Below are positions 62,757-64,000 of a stretch of 64,000 nt of DNA, piece after piece. The stretch is from Pedobacter fastidiosus. GTDB lineage: Bacteria; Bacteroidota; Bacteroidia; Sphingobacteriales; Sphingobacteriaceae. Numbering within the stretch: the first letter of the stretch is position 1; every line of letters starts with the position of its first letter. The stretch spans positions 474 through 64,473 of the forward strand of contig NZ_JACRYL010000007.1 of NCBI RefSeq assembly GCF_014306625.1. The letters run 5' to 3'. A model generated the notes under the pieces. That model searched no databases and was not told the origin of the DNA. It saw only the letters and a list, made by a program, of their open reading frames with translations. Both the position numbers and the translations under genes were made by a program.

Positions 62757-63683
62757 ATGAAATACGGAAAAATAATTTTTGCTGGAGGAAATGGATATTT
62801 GGGTGGCATTTTAGCTAAGCATTTTAGTGGGCTCGCAAACGAAGTAATTATTCTATCACGAAAACCTCAAGCCGAAAAAGGAAACATTAAAACTTTAATC
62901 TGGGATGGAAAAACTATCAGCACTTGGAAAGAAGCGCTAAATGGTGCTGACTTACTCGTAAACTTATGTGGCAAAAACGTAAATTGTAGATACACTGAAA
63001 AAAATAAAACCGAGATCATAAATTCAAGAATATTACCTACCCATTTACTTGGTAAAGTGATTGAGGATTTAGAAAATCCACCAAAACTTTGGATTAATAT
63101 TACTTCAGCTACCATTTATCGCCATGCGGAGGATGGATCACAAGATGAATTAACCGGAGAAATTGGGTATGGATTTTCTATTGATGTTTGCAAAGCGTGG
63201 GAAAAATGTTTTTTTGAAAGTGAAACGGCTAAAACCAGAAAAATAGCTTTAAGAATGGGCATTGTGCTGGGCAGAACAGATGGCGCTTTTCCTCGGTTGC
63301 TTACGCTTGTAAAGTTAGGAATGGGTGGCAAACAGGGAAATGGCGAACAACAAGTAAGTTGGGTGCACGAGCAAGATGTAGCGAATAGTATAGAATGGTT
63401 ACTTAATCATGAAGAGATTCAAGGTATTGTAAATTGTACTGCTCCAGATGTAATTAAAAATAAGACCTTAATGCACAATATTAAAAAAGCTTATGGAATT
63501 GGATTTGGTTTACCTGCTCCCGCTTGGCTTTTGGAGATGGGCGCTAAAATAATCGGAACAGAAACCGAGCTAATTTTAAAAAGTAGGTGGGTTATCCCTA
63601 CGGTTTTATTAAATAGTGGTTTCAAATTTCAATATGGAAAAAGTGAAGAAGCGATTAATGATATTTTGAGTTTGAGGGTTTAG
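62757..63683 (+). CDS. TIGR01777-family epimerase-like protein
   Basis: A 308-residue SDR-like protein. FAGGNGYLGG is the NAD(P) loop, NLCGKNVNCRYTEKNK and YGFSIDVCKAWEK carry family signatures; the C-terminal DUF1731 part ends LKSRWVIPTVLLNSGF. Function unknown; homologues are often next to DCC and SRPBCC genes, as here. The ATG five bases after the DCC stop fits better than one inside that gene. Confidence 0.85.
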   Translation: MKYGKIIFAGGNGYLGGILAKHFSGLANEVIILSRKPQAEKGNIKTLIWDGKTISTWKEALNGADLLVNLCGKNVNCRYTEKNKTEIINSRILPTHLLGKVIEDLENPPKLWINITSATIYRHAEDGSQDELTGEIGYGFSIDVCKAWEKCFFESETAKTRKIALRMGIVLGRTDGAFPRLLTLVKLGMGGKQGNGEQQVSWVHEQDVANSIEWLLNHEEIQGIVNCTAPDVIKNKTLMHNIKKAYGIGFGLPAPAWLLEMGAKIIGTETELILKSRWVIPTVLLNSGFKFQYGKSEEAINDILSLRV

Positions 63684-63686
63684 AAA

Positions 63687-64000
63687 ATGTCAATCATAAT
63701 TATCAAAACAATCGTTAATGCACCTATTGAAAAATGTTTTGATTTAGCTCGAAGTATAGATCTTCACGTACAATCTATGCGAAATTCTAACGAGAAAGCG
63801 ATAAACGGAAGGCAATCAGGCTTAATAGAATTAAATGAATCTGTTACTTGGAAAGCGAAACATTTTGGAATCTATTTCAGAATGACCAACAAAATTACAG
63901 TCATGGAATTACCGAATCTGTTTATTGATGAGATGATTAAAGGCCCATTCCTTAAACTCCATCATAAACATCAGTTTAAAACAGTTGGATTAAAAACAGA
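63687..64000 (+). CDS. SRPBCC-domain protein, truncated by the window
   Basis: About 104 codons visible, three bases after the TIGR01777 stop. MSIIIIKTIVNAPIEKCFDLARSIDLHV begins a START/SRPBCC ligand-binding fold (blocks IVNAPIEKCFDLARSID and VTWKAKHFGIYF visible). Such proteins bind hydrophobic molecules. Its end is beyond the window; co-transcribed with the two preceding genes. Confidence 0.78.
   Translation, partial: MSIIIIKTIVNAPIEKCFDLARSIDLHVQSMRNSNEKAINGRQSGLIELNESVTWKAKHFGIYFRMTNKITVMELPNLFIDEMIKGPFLKLHHKHQFKTVGLKT

Overview
The window looks like the chromosome of a low-GC Bacteroidota bacterium, most likely Sphingobacteriaceae (Pedobacter-like). The grounds are Bacteroidota-type promoters (TAnnTTTG -7 boxes, sometimes with a TTTG -33 box), Bacteroidota-restricted families (DUF2480, DUF3108, DUF3109, a DUF6427-like membrane protein, an S24 regulator, a GbsR regulator), SusC-free but wza/wzz-type surface-glycan genes, and short intergenic palindromic repeats. 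No rRNA, tRNA, insertion sequence, prophage or CRISPR array was seen.

Layout. 1-7.2 kb: housekeeping genes (comF, a beta-helix lipoprotein, glyA, scpA, dxs). 7.2-37.3 kb: one collinear, minus-strand, tightly overlapped run of 28 genes, read from wza (right) to a RemB/Wzi-like outer-membrane protein (left). It holds an exporter and chain-length pair, a complete legionaminic-acid-type nonulosonic acid (NulO) pathway (legB, legC, neuD/legH, legI, legG, ptmE-like, cytidylyltransferase, ptmA-like), a class-III aminotransferase and three Gfo/Idh oxidoreductases, then an SGNH hydrolase, a Wzx-type flippase, an EpsG/Wzy-type polymerase, glycosyltransferases including a sialyltransferase-like protein, two hexapeptide acyltransferases, a PhyH-type dioxygenase, and a lipid-linked initiating enzyme with its epimerase and 4,6-dehydratase. 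37.3-39.9 kb: gmd and a TviB/WbpA-type dehydrogenase, each with its own promoter. 39.9-41.8 kb: a dense array of about ten palindromic repeats surrounding a small GIY-YIG nuclease gene. 41.8-45.2 kb: rmlBCDA for dTDP-L-rhamnose. 45.3-48.8 kb: an unknown protein divergent from an S24 regulator, then three DUF proteins. 48.9-57.2 kb: envelope genes (PpiD-like foldase, lptC, an outer-membrane protein, coaX, a membrane protein, a MurG-like glycosyltransferase, an LpxH-like phosphoesterase). 57.3-64 kb: a 31-residue membrane microprotein, a YfhO protein, an alginate-lyase-like protein, and a GbsR-led operon (DCC thiol-oxidoreductase, TIGR01777 epimerase, truncated SRPBCC protein).

How the genes fit together. 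The 7-37 kb locus reads as a Wzx/Wzy-dependent surface polysaccharide or O-antigen built on a HexNAc-type lipid-linked start and carrying a CMP-activated NulO. The extra aminotransferase and oxidoreductases suggest a modified NulO, and the EDG/HP/SS-motif protein is the obvious candidate for the enzyme that adds it. The rhamnose and gmd/dehydrogenase blocks supply further activated sugars. The most unusual things are the modified NulO pathway with its transferase, the oxygenase inside a glycan locus, and the GIY-YIG gene embedded in a palindromic repeat array.
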